DNA of 64,000 bases. Origin: Peromyscus leucopus. Taxonomy: Eukaryota; Chordata; Mammalia; Rodentia; Cricetidae. The notes below the pieces were generated by a model. That model saw only the letters and a list, made by a program, of their open reading frames with translations. It searched no databases and was not told the DNA's origin. Where the stretch lies: assembly GCF_004664715.2 (NCBI RefSeq), contig NC_051079.1, positions 61,431,660 through 61,495,659 of the forward strand. Direction: 5' to 3'. The stretch's first letter is position 1, and every line of letters begins with the position of its first letter. The translations under genes were made by a program, and so were the position numbers. Below are positions 41,090-52,504 of the stretch, piece after piece.

Positions 41090-41252
41090 TTTTTTTTTTT
41101 TTTTTGGTTTTTCGAGAAAGGATTTCTCTGTGTAGCTTTGCGCCTTTCCTGGAACTCGCTTTGGAGACCAGGCTGGCCTCGAACTCACAGAGATCCGCCT
41201 GCCTCTACCTCCCAAGTGCTGGGATTAAAGGCGTGCGCAACCACCGCCCAGC
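41090..41252 (-). mobile_element. B1 SINE, young, with 16-bp target duplication
   Basis: Reverse B1, near consensus. gccagggatctttttt lies at 41074-41089 and 41253-41268. Confidence 0.95.
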
Positions 41253-41394
41253 GCCAGGGATCTTTTTTCAGTCTCTCTTTTCCCTTCTCTCTCCTACTTT
41301 TTGAGGTGCTTGCAACTTGATAATTGTTAGTGCTCAAACCAAATACAAATGGCTAACTGAGGTGCCCACTAACAGAGCAAAGCAGATGCTGTGG

Positions 41395-41700
41395 TGGACC
41401 TCTCTCAGCATCTCCAGTAACTGTTACGGGAGGCATGGGTTGATATACCCTACCCCTACCCTAACCTCTCCAGCCCCGGCACTGTGCTGGGCCCTCCCCC
41501 CAGCTTCTTTTCCCTACATAACCCAGCCATTCTGGTTATGCTGGTCTCTTGATCTCCTGGCCTCTTGGCTCCTGGTTCCTCTCTCTCACCCCACCCCCTT
41601 CATGGCCTGGTTCAGTTGGACCATTCCAGATACTTTGGTATACCTGCCCTCGGATCTATAATAAACCTTTTCCTCAACCCATACTTAGGAACAGTTTTCA
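41395..41700 (+). mobile_element. LTR-like repeat with AATAAA
   Basis: ctacataacccagccattct, ttcatggcctggttcagttgg and ggatctataataaacctttt form a layout I associate with a dispersed rodent LTR. Borders not resolved. Confidence 0.5.
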
Positions 41701-41999
41701 TGCTATAACTAACTTTTAGACGCTAGGGATTTGGCCTCCTCTAGTCCCTAATTGCATCTTGAGAATTTGGGGGCTTAGAGATAGATCAAGCCCTTGGCGT
41801 TCTTCCCTTCCATTTGAGAAGAACACGTCTCTGTGTTAAGAATGGCTGCTTTCCTTAAAGGATCCCTGTTTGGAAACACTGAAAGATTCTGCTTACATAG
41901 CAGCAATGGTGTGAGCCAGCATCCCTCTTTAGCTGCTGCAGAACGTGGCTTGGAAGAATAGGTAGAACAGGCTAGAGGTAGCTTCTGCAAGATGGGATG

Positions 42000-42340
42000 G
42001 AAGGGATCGAGACACTGGCTCCTCTGTATACCCTGTGACTTCCCTTCTGCATCTCTTCTCTAGAAACTCCTGACCACGCAGGAGAGGGCTTCAGCCTAGC
42101 CGGCACTCTAGCAGCCTCTTTGATTGATGCTTTAAACAATAGACCAGGCAGAATACCTCCCGTGCAGGGAAGCCCTGACCAGAGTTAGGGCGGAAGACGC
42201 CCCATGTGAACCTGGTGTTCCTAGCTTAGATTCAACGATGCTGGAACCAAGAAGCAACAGCTCTACATCCTATTTTGAATGGGTCCTGTTCTCTATGGCC
42301 TCCAAAGGGACAGAGCTGTTGGATCCTTACATGTGAGCAG
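42000..42340. other. Gene-free unique sequence
   Basis: Nothing recognisable between the preceding LTR-like repeat and the MaLR. Confidence 0.4.
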
Positions 42341-42344
42341 TGAC

Positions 42345-42709
42345 TGCGTGGGTTGGAATGTAATTGGCCCCCATGAGCACATAGGGAGTGGCACTATTGG
42401 TAGGTGTGGCCTTTTGAAGTAGGTGTGGCCTTGTTGAAGGAAGTGTTTCACTGTCGGGGCAGGTCGGAGGTCTCTTTTGCCTAAGCTTGGCTCAGTGTCA
42501 CAGACACCTCCTGTTGCTTTCAAGATGTAGGACCCTCAGCTACTTCTCTAGCACCATGTCTGCCTGCATGCCACCATGCTTCCTGCCATGATGATAATGG
42601 AGTGAACCTCTTAAACTATAAACGAGCCACTCCAATTATACGTTTTCACTTATAAGAGTTTCTGTGGTCATAGTGTCCCTTCACAGAAATAGAAACCCTA
42701 ACTAAGACA
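42345..42709 (+). repeat. 5' LTR of the MaLR
   Basis: TGCGTGGGTTGGAATG…aaccctaactaagaca. Contains a local duplication of ggtgtggcctt(…)gaag near 42402-42440 that the 3' LTR lacks. Confidence 0.8.
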
Positions 42710-43205
42710 GAAATTCGTACCAGGGACTGGGGTATTGCTGTAACAGTGGTGCTAAGAGTTATTTGAACTGCGGGGTGGAGGGTGGGGGGGTGGCTCATTC
42801 AAGAGCTTTCAGAGGAGAAGAATTTTAGTATGTTGCCTAGAGATCATTCTTACGATATTTTGGTAAAGAATGTGGCTGTCTTTTATCCTTGTCTGAAGAG
42901 TCTGCCTGAGGTTACAGTGAAGAGTTTTGGATTAATTCCTTTGGCAGAGGAAATCTCAAAGCAGCCTAGTATAGACCCTGTGGTTATTAGTGGTGACTCT
43001 AATGAAGATTTATAATGAAAATGAGCAAGCTGAGCAGGGTAAATTACAAAAAGTAAATTTTGAGGAGAAAAAGAGCACCAGGAAGTGGAATGGAGCTAAG
43101 TCCTGTGTTCAAGGAGATAAATCGAATAAAGGGAGTGGTGACCCCAGGGCAAGATCCCACCCAGCTAAGTTTCCAACTTGTGAAAAGGAACTAAGGAAAA
43201 GATTG

Positions 43206-43332
43206 GAGCTCGGTATGGTGGTGCACACCTTTAATCCCAGCACTAGGAAGACAGAGGCTGGAAGATCTCTGAGTTTGAGGCCAGCCTAGTCTACAGAGCA
43301 AGTTTTAGGATAGCCAAACTTAGGCAATGAAG
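43206..43332 (+). mobile_element. B1 SINE inside the MaLR internal region
   Basis: gctcggtatggtggtgcaca, cctttaatcccagcactagg, gaggccagcctagtctacag; the 3' end is diverged. Confidence 0.85.
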
Positions 43333-44044
43333 GACAGAAAGCTGGTGAAGATGTAATTGAACAAGGGACCATATTCCAGTCTCAGTAAGCAGCAGAACTT
43401 GGCAGCTTTGGCCACCTGGTTCTGGCTTTAGAGTTCAGAATAGAAGAAATGGGTTATGCAATCTGCCTCCAAGTGCACATAAGGAAAGCTGCTGAGGCCA
43501 GGCATGAGTCAGGGATGTCCCTGCATGGAGGCCTAGAGAGGCCTTTGTGTGAAGCTGTGAGGTTGGAGCCTGGATTGCCTTGGCAACCCCAAGATTGCCA
43601 GAGTCATGGAATACCTGCTGAGGAGACCTGCTAACAAGGAATGGAACCAGCCCAAGATAAAGAAGTGTGTTATAATCAACAGAGCTGAAGAGAGTTGGAG
43701 ATATGAAGAACATTTTGACATCAGACATGGAGATGCAGAGTTTGTAGTTTGCCCAGCTTGTTTTTGGTCTTGCTTTGGTCCAGTATTTCCTCACTATGCT
43801 CCCTTCCATACGTTTTGGAATGGTAATATATATCCTGTGCCATTATATGTTGGAAGTATGTGATCTGCTTTTTGATATTGATTTTTTAGGGGATTACAGT
43901 TAAGAGACTGCATTTATCTCAGAAGAGGCTTTGAACTTTTAAACATTGTTGAGACTGTGAGAGATTATGGGGACTTTGGAAGTTGGACTAAATGCATTTT
44001 GCATTATGATATTGTTACAAGCCTTTGGGGGCCAGGGAGTGGAA

Positions 44045-44381
44045 TGTGGTCATTTGAGAGAAAATGGCCCCCAAAGCGGATGGCACTATTGGGGGTGTGG
44101 CTTTGTTGAAGAAAGTGTGTCATTGTGGGGGCAGGTTGGAGGTCTCTTTTGCTTAAGCTCAGCTCAGTGTCACAGACAATTCCTGCTGCCCGCAAGATGT
44201 AGGACTCTCAGCTACTTCTCCAGCACCATGTCTGCCTGCATGCTGCCATGCTCCCCGCCATAAGGATAGTGGACTGAACCTTTGAAACCATAAGCGAGTC
44301 ATCCCAACTAAGTGTTTTCCTTTATAAGAGTTGCCATGGTCATGGTGACTTTTCACAGCAATAGAAACCCTAACCAAGACC
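44045..44381 (+). repeat. 3' LTR of the MaLR
   Basis: TGTGGTCATTTGAGAGAAAA…agaaaccctaaccaagac. Aligns with the 5' LTR over its full length, with many differences, so the insertion is old. Confidence 0.8.
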
Positions 44382-44491
44382 GTGGAATACTTGTATTGCA
44401 ACCTGGGCATCTGGTATGTGCTATCTCACACAGACGCTACCAGACACAGGTGACTAGTCAGTTCTTTACCTATGGCTAGTCTAAGTGGAGA

Positions 44492-44582
44492 TGTCCTGGG
44501 CAGAGAATGTAGCTCAGTGCTAGAGTGTTAAGTACCTGCTTAACAAGTGTGAAGGTTTTGGTTGAAACTTCAGCATGGGGAT
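44492..44582 (+). mobile_element. ID-like SINE
   Basis: gggcagagaatgtagctcag…tgctagagtgttaagtacctg, a diverged sense ID. Confidence 0.6.
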
Positions 44583-44639
44583 GGGAAATAGGGGCATAAA
44601 ATACAGTGCATTTGACTATCTTGTCTAACAACTAAATCA

Positions 44640-45000
44640 AGATTGTAAGGGTATACGGCGGCGGCGGAGGCTGGCGCTGGTGGCTGCATGGAAAGGTCAC
44701 GGTCACGACAGAACCCAGTGATACCTTTTAGAGCTTTATTAGGAGAAGGAGAGAGACAGAGACAAGAGAGACAGAGAGACCTCACAGAGAGTGCAGAGAG
44801 ACAGAGACAGAGAGACCACACAGAGAGAGACAGAGACAGAGAGACTGCACAGAGAGAGAGTGGAGAGAGAGAGAGAGAGAGTGGGAGTGCACATCCTGCT
44901 TTTAGGCTGGGATGCAGTCACCTGCTGATGACGTAATAAGGCGCCAGCTGAGACTGCTGAGCTGCTGAGCATATACAGAATTCTTACAGAGATGGCAAAC
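44640..45000. other. CGG-containing and GA-rich block
   Basis: A short (CGG)4 at about 44657-44668, then about 140 bp of GAGACA/GAGAGA repeat (44745-44885) and ctgatgacgtaataaggcg. Could be part of an unrecognised LTR. Confidence 0.4.
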
Positions 45001-45039
45001 AGGGAGGGAGCAAGGAGGGAAGAGGAAAGAGAGAAGGGT

Positions 45040-45165
45040 TTGGTTACGTGTGGTGGCCCAAGAGGAATCCCAGCCCCTGGGAAGCAGAAGTAAGAGGACT
45101 GTGAGTTCCAGGCCCGCCTGGGCTACATAATGGGACTGTTTAAACAGAGCAGAACAAAATCAAAC
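45040..45165 (+). mobile_element. Diverged B1 SINE
   Basis: tggttacgtgtggtggccca, ggaatcccagcccctgggaa, cccgcctgggctacataatg. Confidence 0.7.
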
Positions 45166-45385
45166 AGGGGCTGAGAATGTGACTCAGTGGGTAAAAATGC
45201 TGGCTGCCCTGTTCAGATCCTCAGGACCTACGTAAAAGCACCCATAAAACCAGTCCTGGGGGGTTGATGCAGAGATAGGCAGGTCCCAAGGGTTTGCTGA
45301 CCAGCCAGTCAGTCTAGCTGAAATGGCTAGCCCCAGGTTCAGCGGGGAAACTTACCTCAAAACAACAACAGCAACAACAACAAAA
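45166..45385 (+). mobile_element. B4/RSINE-type SINE
   Basis: gggctgagaatgtgactcag…cagatcctcaggacctacgt…gctgaccagccagtcagtct with a CAACAA-rich tail. Confidence 0.75.
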
Positions 45386-45499
45386 GGTGATGAGTGATAG
45401 AAGGTCCCCGGATGTTGGTCTCTGGCCTCCTTGTGTGCTGCACAGGTGAACACTCACACACCCACACACAGTAGGTATAGACACACACATATACCTTTA

Positions 45500-46299
45500 G
45501 ACCCAGAACCAAACAGAACATGAAGAGAACAGGGAAGTTTTCCCAAGCTGTGGGACTTTCAGTCTTGAACTGGGACAGTCCTCAGCAGTGGGAAGCTGCA
45601 GCCAGAAAGCAGGAAGGGACTGAATGGCACAGAGGGGGAAGGGCTTGAGGAGGCTTGCATGGAAGGCCATGAGTGAAGCGAGGAAGAACCCACATGCTTT
45701 CTTCTTCCAGGCCCCGGGGCAGCAGGTGCCGTTGGAATGGCTGGGGTGCAGGAGGAGCAGGTCAGTGTTATGGGCAGAGCGTTCATCCACAGCCTCTCAG
45801 CACCTAGCTGCTGTGTGGATCCCACTAGGCATGCTCCGTCAAGGACATGGCTCCTACCAGGGTCCCACAGTCCTTCCTTCTCATGCACCAGTGTGAGATC
45901 ACAAGAAAAAATCTGTCCTTTCTCCTAACCCTGTTTGTAAACGGAATCATTCTAGAATCCGGATGATCATAGGTAAGCGTGAACATGGGTATCTCTCCTG
46001 AACATCAGCAGCGTCTCCTCTGAGCCCTGTCTCCTGAGATCACAACAGAAGTTCTATTCCATTTCTAGCAGCTGCAGACAGCCCTCCATGCCTCTGGGCC
46101 TCCGCAGCTAGGTGTATGACACAGTGTCACTGGCCCAAACCCTGTCAAGGAGAGAGCTTCCCAGGGGCTTCTTGGCAGCCCCAGTCTGACTTGGTTACTT
46201 AGAAACCACTCAGAGGGGTGGTGAATGAAAGAACCATCAGAAGCAAGGCATAGGAACCTGTGAATTTGGGCTGTGAAAACTCCACAGTCTGATGCCAAA
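45500..46299. other. Gene-free unique sequence
   Basis: No exon or repeat recognised. Confidence 0.4.
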
Positions 46300-46774
46300 T
46301 GTAGTTGTAACGGTCTTATTAAATAAGAAACACAGAACCAAATGCAGAGTTAAAAGCCCAAGAGGTCAGAGCAGTAGCTGAGAGCTGATACTAAAAAACC
46401 TTTCTTACCCTTTGCTTCCGCTGTTGTCCTTCCCCTCAGAGACCTACTTCCTGTGTATCTGTCTTTTTATTGACTTTCTGTTCTGCCTTATCATTGGTTG
46501 CAAACTCAACCACATGACCTCCTTGTGTCTATACAAGCCTGTCTATACAGACTTCCAGGTCTTCTATGGTTGGCATTGAGATTAAAGGCATGTGTCTCCA
46601 AACTGGCTGTATCCTTGAACACACAGAGATCTGCCTGTCATGTGATCGGGATTAAAGGTGTGCGCCGCCACCGCCTGGCTTTTGCTATGGCTTGCTATTA
46701 GCTCTGACCCCCAGGCAACTTTATTTATTAACATACAAATAAAATCACATTTCAGTACAAATGAAATATCACCA
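46300..46774 (-). mobile_element. ERV LTR with captured B1 pieces
   Basis: On the minus strand it starts TGGTGATATTTCATTTG, has AATAAATAAAGTTGCC as polyadenylation region, and ends GACCGTTACAACTACA. Two B1-derived segments are embedded (gagattaaaggcatgtgtct and gattaaaggtgtgcgccgcc). Immediately upstream on that strand is the purine tract aaaaggggaaata, as expected for a 3' LTR. Confidence 0.8.
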
Positions 46775-46950
46775 TATTTCCCCTTTTCTATTTCAATAAA
46801 AAGAAAATAGGAAAAAAATATTGTATTATAACTAATATAAGAAAAACTATATACAAAAGTACAATAACTACACACCATATATACAACCATGCTTGGCTTG
46901 AAACCAAGCAGTTGCTCACAGCCTTGACCCCTCCTGAGGGGTGGAGGTGG
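46775..46950 (-). mobile_element. Remnant ERV internal 3' end with polypurine tract
   Basis: The purine tract (46775-46787) and about 150 bp of AT-rich internal sequence precede the LTR on the minus strand. The rest of the element is missing, so this is a 5'-deleted provirus fragment. Confidence 0.55.
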
Positions 46951-47049
46951 GGGAGTGTCTTGAAAATCTACATGCCCAACATGTACCACAGATGTACAAA
47001 TTTAGACCTTTTTTTCGGGTAAGTTTTAGGTGTCTTACAGTGCTTCTTG

Positions 47050-47255
47050 AATGACTCTGGCTAGAGCACTTTCCCATCATTCTCAAGACCTTGGGTTGAT
47101 CCACAGCACAGCTAAACCAACCAACAACGAAAGAAGTAGGGCATTGGTGGCACGTGCTTGTTATCTTAGCATTCAGGAGGCTAAGGCAGGAAGATCTCTC
47201 ATTTAATGCCAGTCTAAGCTATGTAGTGAGACTCCATCTCAAAAAAAGAAACCCC
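47050..47255 (+). mobile_element. B4-type (ID + B1) SINE
   Basis: ID part (gactctggctagagcacttt…accttgggttgatccacagc) followed by B1-like ttatcttagcattcaggagg and gagactccatctcaaaaaaa. Confidence 0.8.
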
Positions 47256-47279
47256 AAATTCCTTAGGTGCCCTAAAACA

Positions 47280-47430
47280 TATTTTAGAAGGGTATTGGTG
47301 AAGGCATTATGCTAAGAGAAATAAAACACAACAAAAAGACCAACCATGTATGATTGCACTTACATAAACAAACATTGCGAATGAGCATTAAACTTGACTT
47401 TCAAGCTGTCAGGAGAGAGGGAAAATGTCT
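47280..47430 (+). mobile_element. Old L1 3' fragment
   Basis: aaggcattatgctaagagaa, aaaaagaccaaccatgtatg and attgcacttacataaac are typical of the 3' part of ancient L1. Confidence 0.7.
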
Positions 47431-47822
47431 GCGGGGTCATCCAGGCCTAGGAGTCGGCTGCAGTGAAGGGTGGAAGGTGCAGGCTGCTAGTGTGAGAAGG
47501 GGAAGCAAGAGAGAGCAGAGAGCCCCTGCCCTCACTGCCCGGGCACCTCAGCCTCTGAAAGCCTCCGGATCTGCCCAGCATACACAGCCAGGATGGTTGC
47601 CTATCTAACTTTGGTGATCACAGACCGGCAAATAGAACTGGCCTACGGTCCAGGTCAGAGGGACACAGTCACAGCTGTTCATAGAGTGACCAGGGGAGGG
47701 CAGCAGCGTCCCTGCCTGCTACCTTTGGACAGCCATTCTCCCAACCTCACAAGGTTTAGGATTCCCAGACACCCCTGGAATTCTCACAGCAAGAAAGTCT
47801 TTGTATTGTAGGGCAGGGGGCT

Positions 47823-47877
<55 letters not shown>
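47823..47877. repeat. (TG)n microsatellite
   Basis: About 55 bp of pure TG. Confidence 0.97.
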
Positions 47878-47880
<3 letters not shown>

Positions 47881-48090
47881 CATGTGGTGACCCGAGGTCA
47901 GTATTGGTTATCTTCTATCACTTGCCATGTTATTTCTGGCACAGAGTCTCCCACTGAACCTGCTATCTCCACCTCCTCAGCTGAGACTGCACCACTGCAC
48001 ATGACTTTTTACGCGGGTGCTGGGGATTTGAATGTAGACCCTCACGCTGGTGTGTCAAGCACTTGACTGAGCCATCTCCTAGACTCTACA
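47878..48090 (-). mobile_element. Composite tRNA-type SINE
   Basis: tggtgacccgaggtcagtat, ctgagactgcaccactgcac, gctggggatttgaatgtaga, gactgagccatctcctagac. Confidence 0.65.
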
Positions 48091-48129
48091 TTTTTCAAAG
48101 CGTGTTATGTTAAGCAGCGTGTGTGAAGA

Positions 48130-48580
48130 TGCAGCTCATTGCGATTTTGATTTGTATGCCCCCCCGCCCCCCTCCCCCGTTGAATGATTTTGAGCATCTT
48201 CTGAAGTCATTGGTCATCTGTATATCTTCTTTAGAGATGCCTTTCCTTAAATTCTTTTATAGTCTCAAGTTGATGATACCAAGTGGTTTTTGTTATTGAA
48301 TTAGAAAAGTTATTTATATATTCTGGCACTCAAACCCTTTCAGACATAGGAATTGCATATATTTTTCCCTTCTGTGGGCTACTTTTTTCATTTTCATGAT
48401 AATGCCTTGGAATGTGCCAAAGTTTTAAATGTTGACTAAATTCGATTTATATATTTTTATTTGATCGAGTGTGCTTTTGCTGTCATATCTAATAAACCAC
48501 TGCTAAAATTAGAGCTTTGAAAACTGAAAGTTCTAAGACTTTTAGTTTTATTTCTTAGATTTTGGTCTTTGGTCCCCTTA
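48130..48580 (-). mobile_element. Old L1 fragment, antisense
   Basis: gattttgagcatcttctgaa, ctgtatatcttctttagaga, tatttatatattctggcact, cccttctgtgggctactttt and tgctgtcatatctaataaac follow the reverse complement of mammalian L1 ORF2/3' sequence. Too mutated to code. Confidence 0.85.
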
Positions 48581-48594
48581 AAGCTCACTTTTTT

Positions 48595-48780
48595 ATAAAT
48601 ATTTTTTTATTTACGTTGTTTGCCTGGGTGTGGATGCCTGTGTTTCACAGCGCACACAGGGAGGTCAGAGGACAGCCTGTGGGAGCCAATTCTTTCCTTC
48701 TACCCCGTGGGTCCTCCCAGGCTTGGAGACGGGCACCTTTACCCACTGACTCACCTCGCCAACCCCAAGCTAATTTTCAT
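48595..48780 (-). mobile_element. B3-type SINE
   Basis: cagggaggtcagaggacagc, tgggtcctcccaggcttgga, cccactgactcacctcgcca in reverse order. Confidence 0.6.
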
Positions 48781-49009
48781 ATGTGGTGTGAGGTGGGGGC
48801 TTTATGCTTTTGTACATAAATGTTCAGTTGTCCTCACCTCACTTCCTGTAGACAATGTTTTTCCTCACTGAGCTGTCTCAAGGTGCTTGATGGAAACCTC
48901 TCAGGGGCAAGTGTATGGTTTGGGGATTTTCAGTTGTCTCCCGGTCTCTTTGTTTTTAAGGTCACCTGAGCTTTGAGAGACAAAGCTAACTTCTTTCTGC
49001 TTTCATATC

Positions 49010-49275
49010 CTCTCTCTCTCTCCGGGTGTGTATGTGCACGTGCACATATGTGGACATGTATGTAGAGGCCAGAGATCAATTGAATGTCATCCTTCGTTTT
49101 CTGAGAATAGCTCTCTCAGTAGCCTAGACTCACCAAGTCTGGTCCGAAGCCCCAGGATCTGCCTGTCTCCACCTCCCCGGCACTGGGTTGCACGCTCTTG
49201 CCGTCACCCTGGCTTCTTGGGATTGAACACAGGTCTTGCAAGACGAGCCCTTCACCCAGGGGGCTATCTCCCCTG
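49010..49275 (-). mobile_element. Composite tRNA-type SINE
   Basis: tgtagaggccagagatcaat, ctgagaatagctctctcagt, cttgggattgaacacaggtc, cagggggctatctcccctgc. Confidence 0.6.
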
Positions 49276-49300
49276 CTCGGTCACTTGACTATTTCAGATA

Positions 49301-49868
49301 TGTACCAGGCTTTTTCTTTCGGGCCACCAACCAGCTCCCAAATCATGACTCGGAGACTTATTATTAGTTTTGAATGATTGGCCTAGCTTAGGCATGTTTT
49401 TGGCTAGCTCTTTTAACTTAAATTAACCTGTTTGTCTTTATCTACCCTTTGCCTCGGGGTTTTTTACTTACTTTCCTTCTGTGTATCTTACTCTCACTGC
49501 TTCTCATGTCTGGTTGGTAGCGACTGCCTGGCTTCTGGCCCCGGGTGGCTCTCTCCTTCTCTCCTCCTCTCATTCCTCTCTCTTCTCGAGCCTCAATTTC
49601 TCCTCCTATTTATTCTCTCTGCCTGGCAGCCCCACCTATCCTTTCACTGCCTAGCTATTGGCCATTCAGCTCTTTATTAGATCATTCAGGTGCCTTAGGC
49701 AGGCAAGGTGAAACAGCAACACATCGTTACATAATTAACCACACACCCTTACATCATTAAACAAATGCAGCATAAACAAAAGTGACAAACTTTTACACAA
49801 TTACTTAATATTCTGCAGCATGAACAAATGTAACTCATCTTTGCCTAGTTAAAATAATATTCCACAAA
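49301..49868 (-). mobile_element. Solo ERV LTR, about 568 bp, probable 6-bp target duplication
   Basis: Plus-strand TGTACCAGGC … TTCCACAAA flanked by CAGATA at 49295-49300 and 49869-49874. attggccattcagctcttta, ttgcctagttaaaataatat and the related element at 59979-60501 show it is a dispersed family. The canonical terminal CA seems lost by a small deletion. Confidence 0.75.
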
Positions 49869-50429
49869 CAGATATTTTCTTTTTCCTTCACTGAATGCTT
49901 CCCTGTGACCTCAGCCTAAGACTCTACAAGGCCAACGCTCTACATTTGAGCTGATGATGCCACTCATGACTTGCAAGTAGACTTGTCAAAGACAGCGGGT
50001 CCCAAATGAGGCCGCTTAGGCTGGGGTTCCATGCCACCGAACTGACTCCTAACTTACTTGTAAGATCTGACCTCTCAGAAAATCAGGAAACGTCATACAC
50101 ACCTCACTACGTCAGTGACCTTTTACCTACACTCACGTAAAGAAGGCAGCCTTGAAAGGACCCATCGGTGACATGTTCCGAGCTTCTGTTCTCAGCTCGT
50201 CTGAGATATGGGTTTTGAAGGTTAGATGCTTCCTGGTTCGTGAGTTGCTGATAAAATCCTATCGATTTATTGGAATTTGCGCACATTTTGTTCCCCAATA
50301 ATTTGATCTCTTAGTTCTTAGGCCCCCTTTTCCCACAGTAACCTTTCCCCTACTCTACCACAGCCACCTACTTTTGACAATATTTTGACCTTGGCAATAC
50401 CAGTGCCACCACTCTTCATGATCATAGTT

Positions 50430-50720
50430 TTAGGAGTTCAAGGCTCCAACCACCACCTCGTATGTGATTATGAAACCTGCAAATTAAAACAGTGAGGTAC
50501 CACTAACACCCGTGAGGATGCCTTTGACCTACACTCTGACCTCAGGCACTGGCAGGGATGCCCAGTGGCATGGTTGCTTTGGAAGAGAGTTGGGTAGTTT
50601 CTTACAGAGTTAAGAACAGTCTAATTAAAGAGAGACCAGATAAGGAAATTGTGGTGTAGCCATGCCATGGAGCGGTACCCAGTGATCAAAAGACATAAGC
50701 TGTACAAACAGAGCGAACCC
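50430..50720 (+). mobile_element. Old L1 fragment
   Basis: gcaaattaaaacagtgaggt, aggatgcctttgacctacac, gttgctttggaagagagttg and gtggtgtagccatgccatgg follow the sense 3' part of an ancient L1. Confidence 0.6.
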
Positions 50721-50854
50721 TGCTATGAACTGAACTGGTAAAGCAAGACAGCATTAGTGAGGGAAACCGAGGGGGCCAAGGGGGAGCGTTCATGTCCTGA
50801 AATGTCTTGGTTTTTTGTTTTTGTTTGTTTTTTGGTTTTTGCTTTGTTTTTAAT

Positions 50855-51067
50855 TTTGGAGACAGGGGTCTCATGTGGCCCAGACTGGCCTCCAATTTGC
50901 CATGTAGCTGAAGATGACCTTGAACTTCCGATCCTTCTTTCTTTGCTTTCTGAGTGCTGGAACTTCAGGCATGCACCACCACACACAATTTTTGTGGTGC
51001 TGGAGTCCAAGGTAGGGCCTCGTGCACGCTAGGCAAGCACTACCCACTGATCTACACTCCCAGCCCC
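50855..51067 (-). mobile_element. B4-type (ID + B1) SINE
   Basis: ggagacaggggtctcatgtg, aacttcaggcatgcaccacc, then the ID end ctaggcaagcactacccact…tctacactcccagccc. Confidence 0.8.
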
Positions 51068-51199
51068 CAAACATCTATTATTGCATCTCACATGCAGTAA
51101 TGTCTGGGGATAGAACCCAATGGTGGAAAAGGTTTTCTCCCAGGATTTGGAGCAGAAAGTCTCTGGTGTCCTTGAGTCCAGTGTTGTTGCTGAGATGCT

Positions 51200-51310
51200 T
51201 CATGAGGCAGAGGCAAGTGGATCTCTGAGGTCAAGGCCAGGTCAGTCTACACAGTGAGTTCCAGGACAGTCAGGACTACACAGAGAAGCCCTGTCTTGGA
51301 AAAAAATCCT
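51200..51310 (+). mobile_element. 5'-truncated B1 SINE
   Basis: gaggcagaggcaagtggatc, cagtgagttccaggacagtc, acacagagaagccctgtctt; the first 40 bases of B1 are absent. Confidence 0.85.
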
Positions 51311-51397
51311 AGCAAGCTGGAAATGCTTGTGGAAAAAAAGAGAATGGAATGCCATACATGGTGGTCACCAGGACAGAAATAGCAAGAAGCCCTCCTA

Positions 51398-51730
51398 TAG
51401 TCTGAATGTGCACACCAGCTCCCCTCATTCACATGATGGGGGCGGACTTAATTCCCAGGATCACAGTGTTGGGAAGGTGTTGAGTCAGCAGGGCTCTGTC
51501 CTCAGGATGGGTTGCCACCGCTGCAGAAAGGGACTGTAGAAGTGGATGCTTTCTCTTCTGCTGAGTGAAGACACAGAATTTGTCCCCCTTTGCCCTTCAC
51601 TTCCTGCCCCATGAGGGCACAAGAAGATGGCCAGACACCAGATGCCAAAGCATTGACATTTTAGCCTCCAGAACTGTGAGAACATCTGTCTCTGGTATTC
51701 TGCTACAGAAGCATAAGTGGACAGAGCCTA
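51398..51730 (+). mobile_element. Old MST/MLT1-type MaLR LTR
   Basis: tagtctgaatgtgcacacca, gacttaattcccaggatcac, gccagacaccagatgccaaag, ctccagaactgtgagaacat and ggtattctgctacagaagca are in MST/MLT1 order. Confidence 0.75.
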
Positions 51731-51830
51731 CTCTTTGCCTGCTGGGGTGACCAGGCTGTGAAGTTCTCATTCTCACCACCACCACCATGCTGTGTTTTAA
51801 GTCCACCTCCATGATGGAAGACGTGTGCAT

Positions 51831-51888
51831 GTGTGCGTGCGTGCGTGCGTGCGTGCGTGAGTGTGTGTGTGTGTGTGCGTGTGTGGTA
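51831..51888. repeat. (TGCG)n(TG)n microsatellite
   Basis: Alternating purine-pyrimidine block, Z-DNA-prone. Confidence 0.93.
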
Positions 51889-51889
51889 T

Positions 51890-52110
51890 TTTTTAGGTGT
51901 GTGCTTGCCTTTCCATGTGGAGGTAGCAGTTGATGTCAGGTTGTCTTCCTCAACCGCTTCTCTATTCTATCTTTGAGGCAGGGTTTTTCACTGAACTTGG
52001 AGCTCACCATTTAGCTAGACTTCTGGGCAGTGAGTCCCTGGAATCCTGTCTCTGTCTCCTGGCACCAGGGTTACAGATGTGGCCACTGTAGGCGCTGAGA
52101 TCCACACTTA
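51890..52110 (-). mobile_element. Composite tRNA-type SINE, degenerate
   Basis: aggtagcagttgatgtcagg, tgaggcagggtttttcactg, ggagctcaccatttagctag, gcaccagggttacagatgtg. Confidence 0.55.
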
Positions 52111-52504
52111 GGTGATAGAGAATTGCATAGATTTGATGCATTAGATTCCTCACGTGAGGAAAACAATAACTGGACCTGACAGTGCTGGGGTATTTGGTAT
52201 CACAGGTCCATCTGAAAAATGGCACCAGAGAATGGAAAGTACTTCCAATCCAGGGAGACAAATGAGGACCAAATTGCTTGCTAATCAGACTGACGCAAGG
52301 TCTCAAGAAAGGCTGACTATGTTCTGCTCAGAAGACAGCATTCTCCACACAAAGCAGAAAGATGAGAACTGTTCCCAAATTTTCCCCCCAGAGCATTGTT
52401 CACATATCTGAAACACAGGCTTCCTTGTACTTGTGTCAGGATTTGCCTAGAACTTAGACAGTTGTAGGTCATGAAAACGTGACTCCTGCAAGGGACAATG
52501 AGTT

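Larger units (their letters stand above)
42345..44381 (+). mobile_element. Full-length MaLR (LTR-internal-LTR), about 2.0 kb
   Basis: A 5' LTR (42345-42709), an internal region of about 1.3 kb and a 3' LTR (44045-44381) in the same orientation. The junction after the 5' LTR (gaaattcgtaccagggactg) has the usual MaLR leader form. MaLRs are non-autonomous ERVL relatives and carry no intact retroviral genes; only decayed frames are visible. A B1 has inserted at 43206-43332. Confidence 0.85.

Noticed and set aside
42782..43863. Short frames in the 42.8-43.9 kb region that look protein-like
   Set aside because: They lie in the internal region of a MaLR element, which is non-coding and decayed.
44657..44668. 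(CGG)4 as a possible CpG-island promoter
   Set aside because: Only four units in otherwise CpG-poor, GA-rich sequence.
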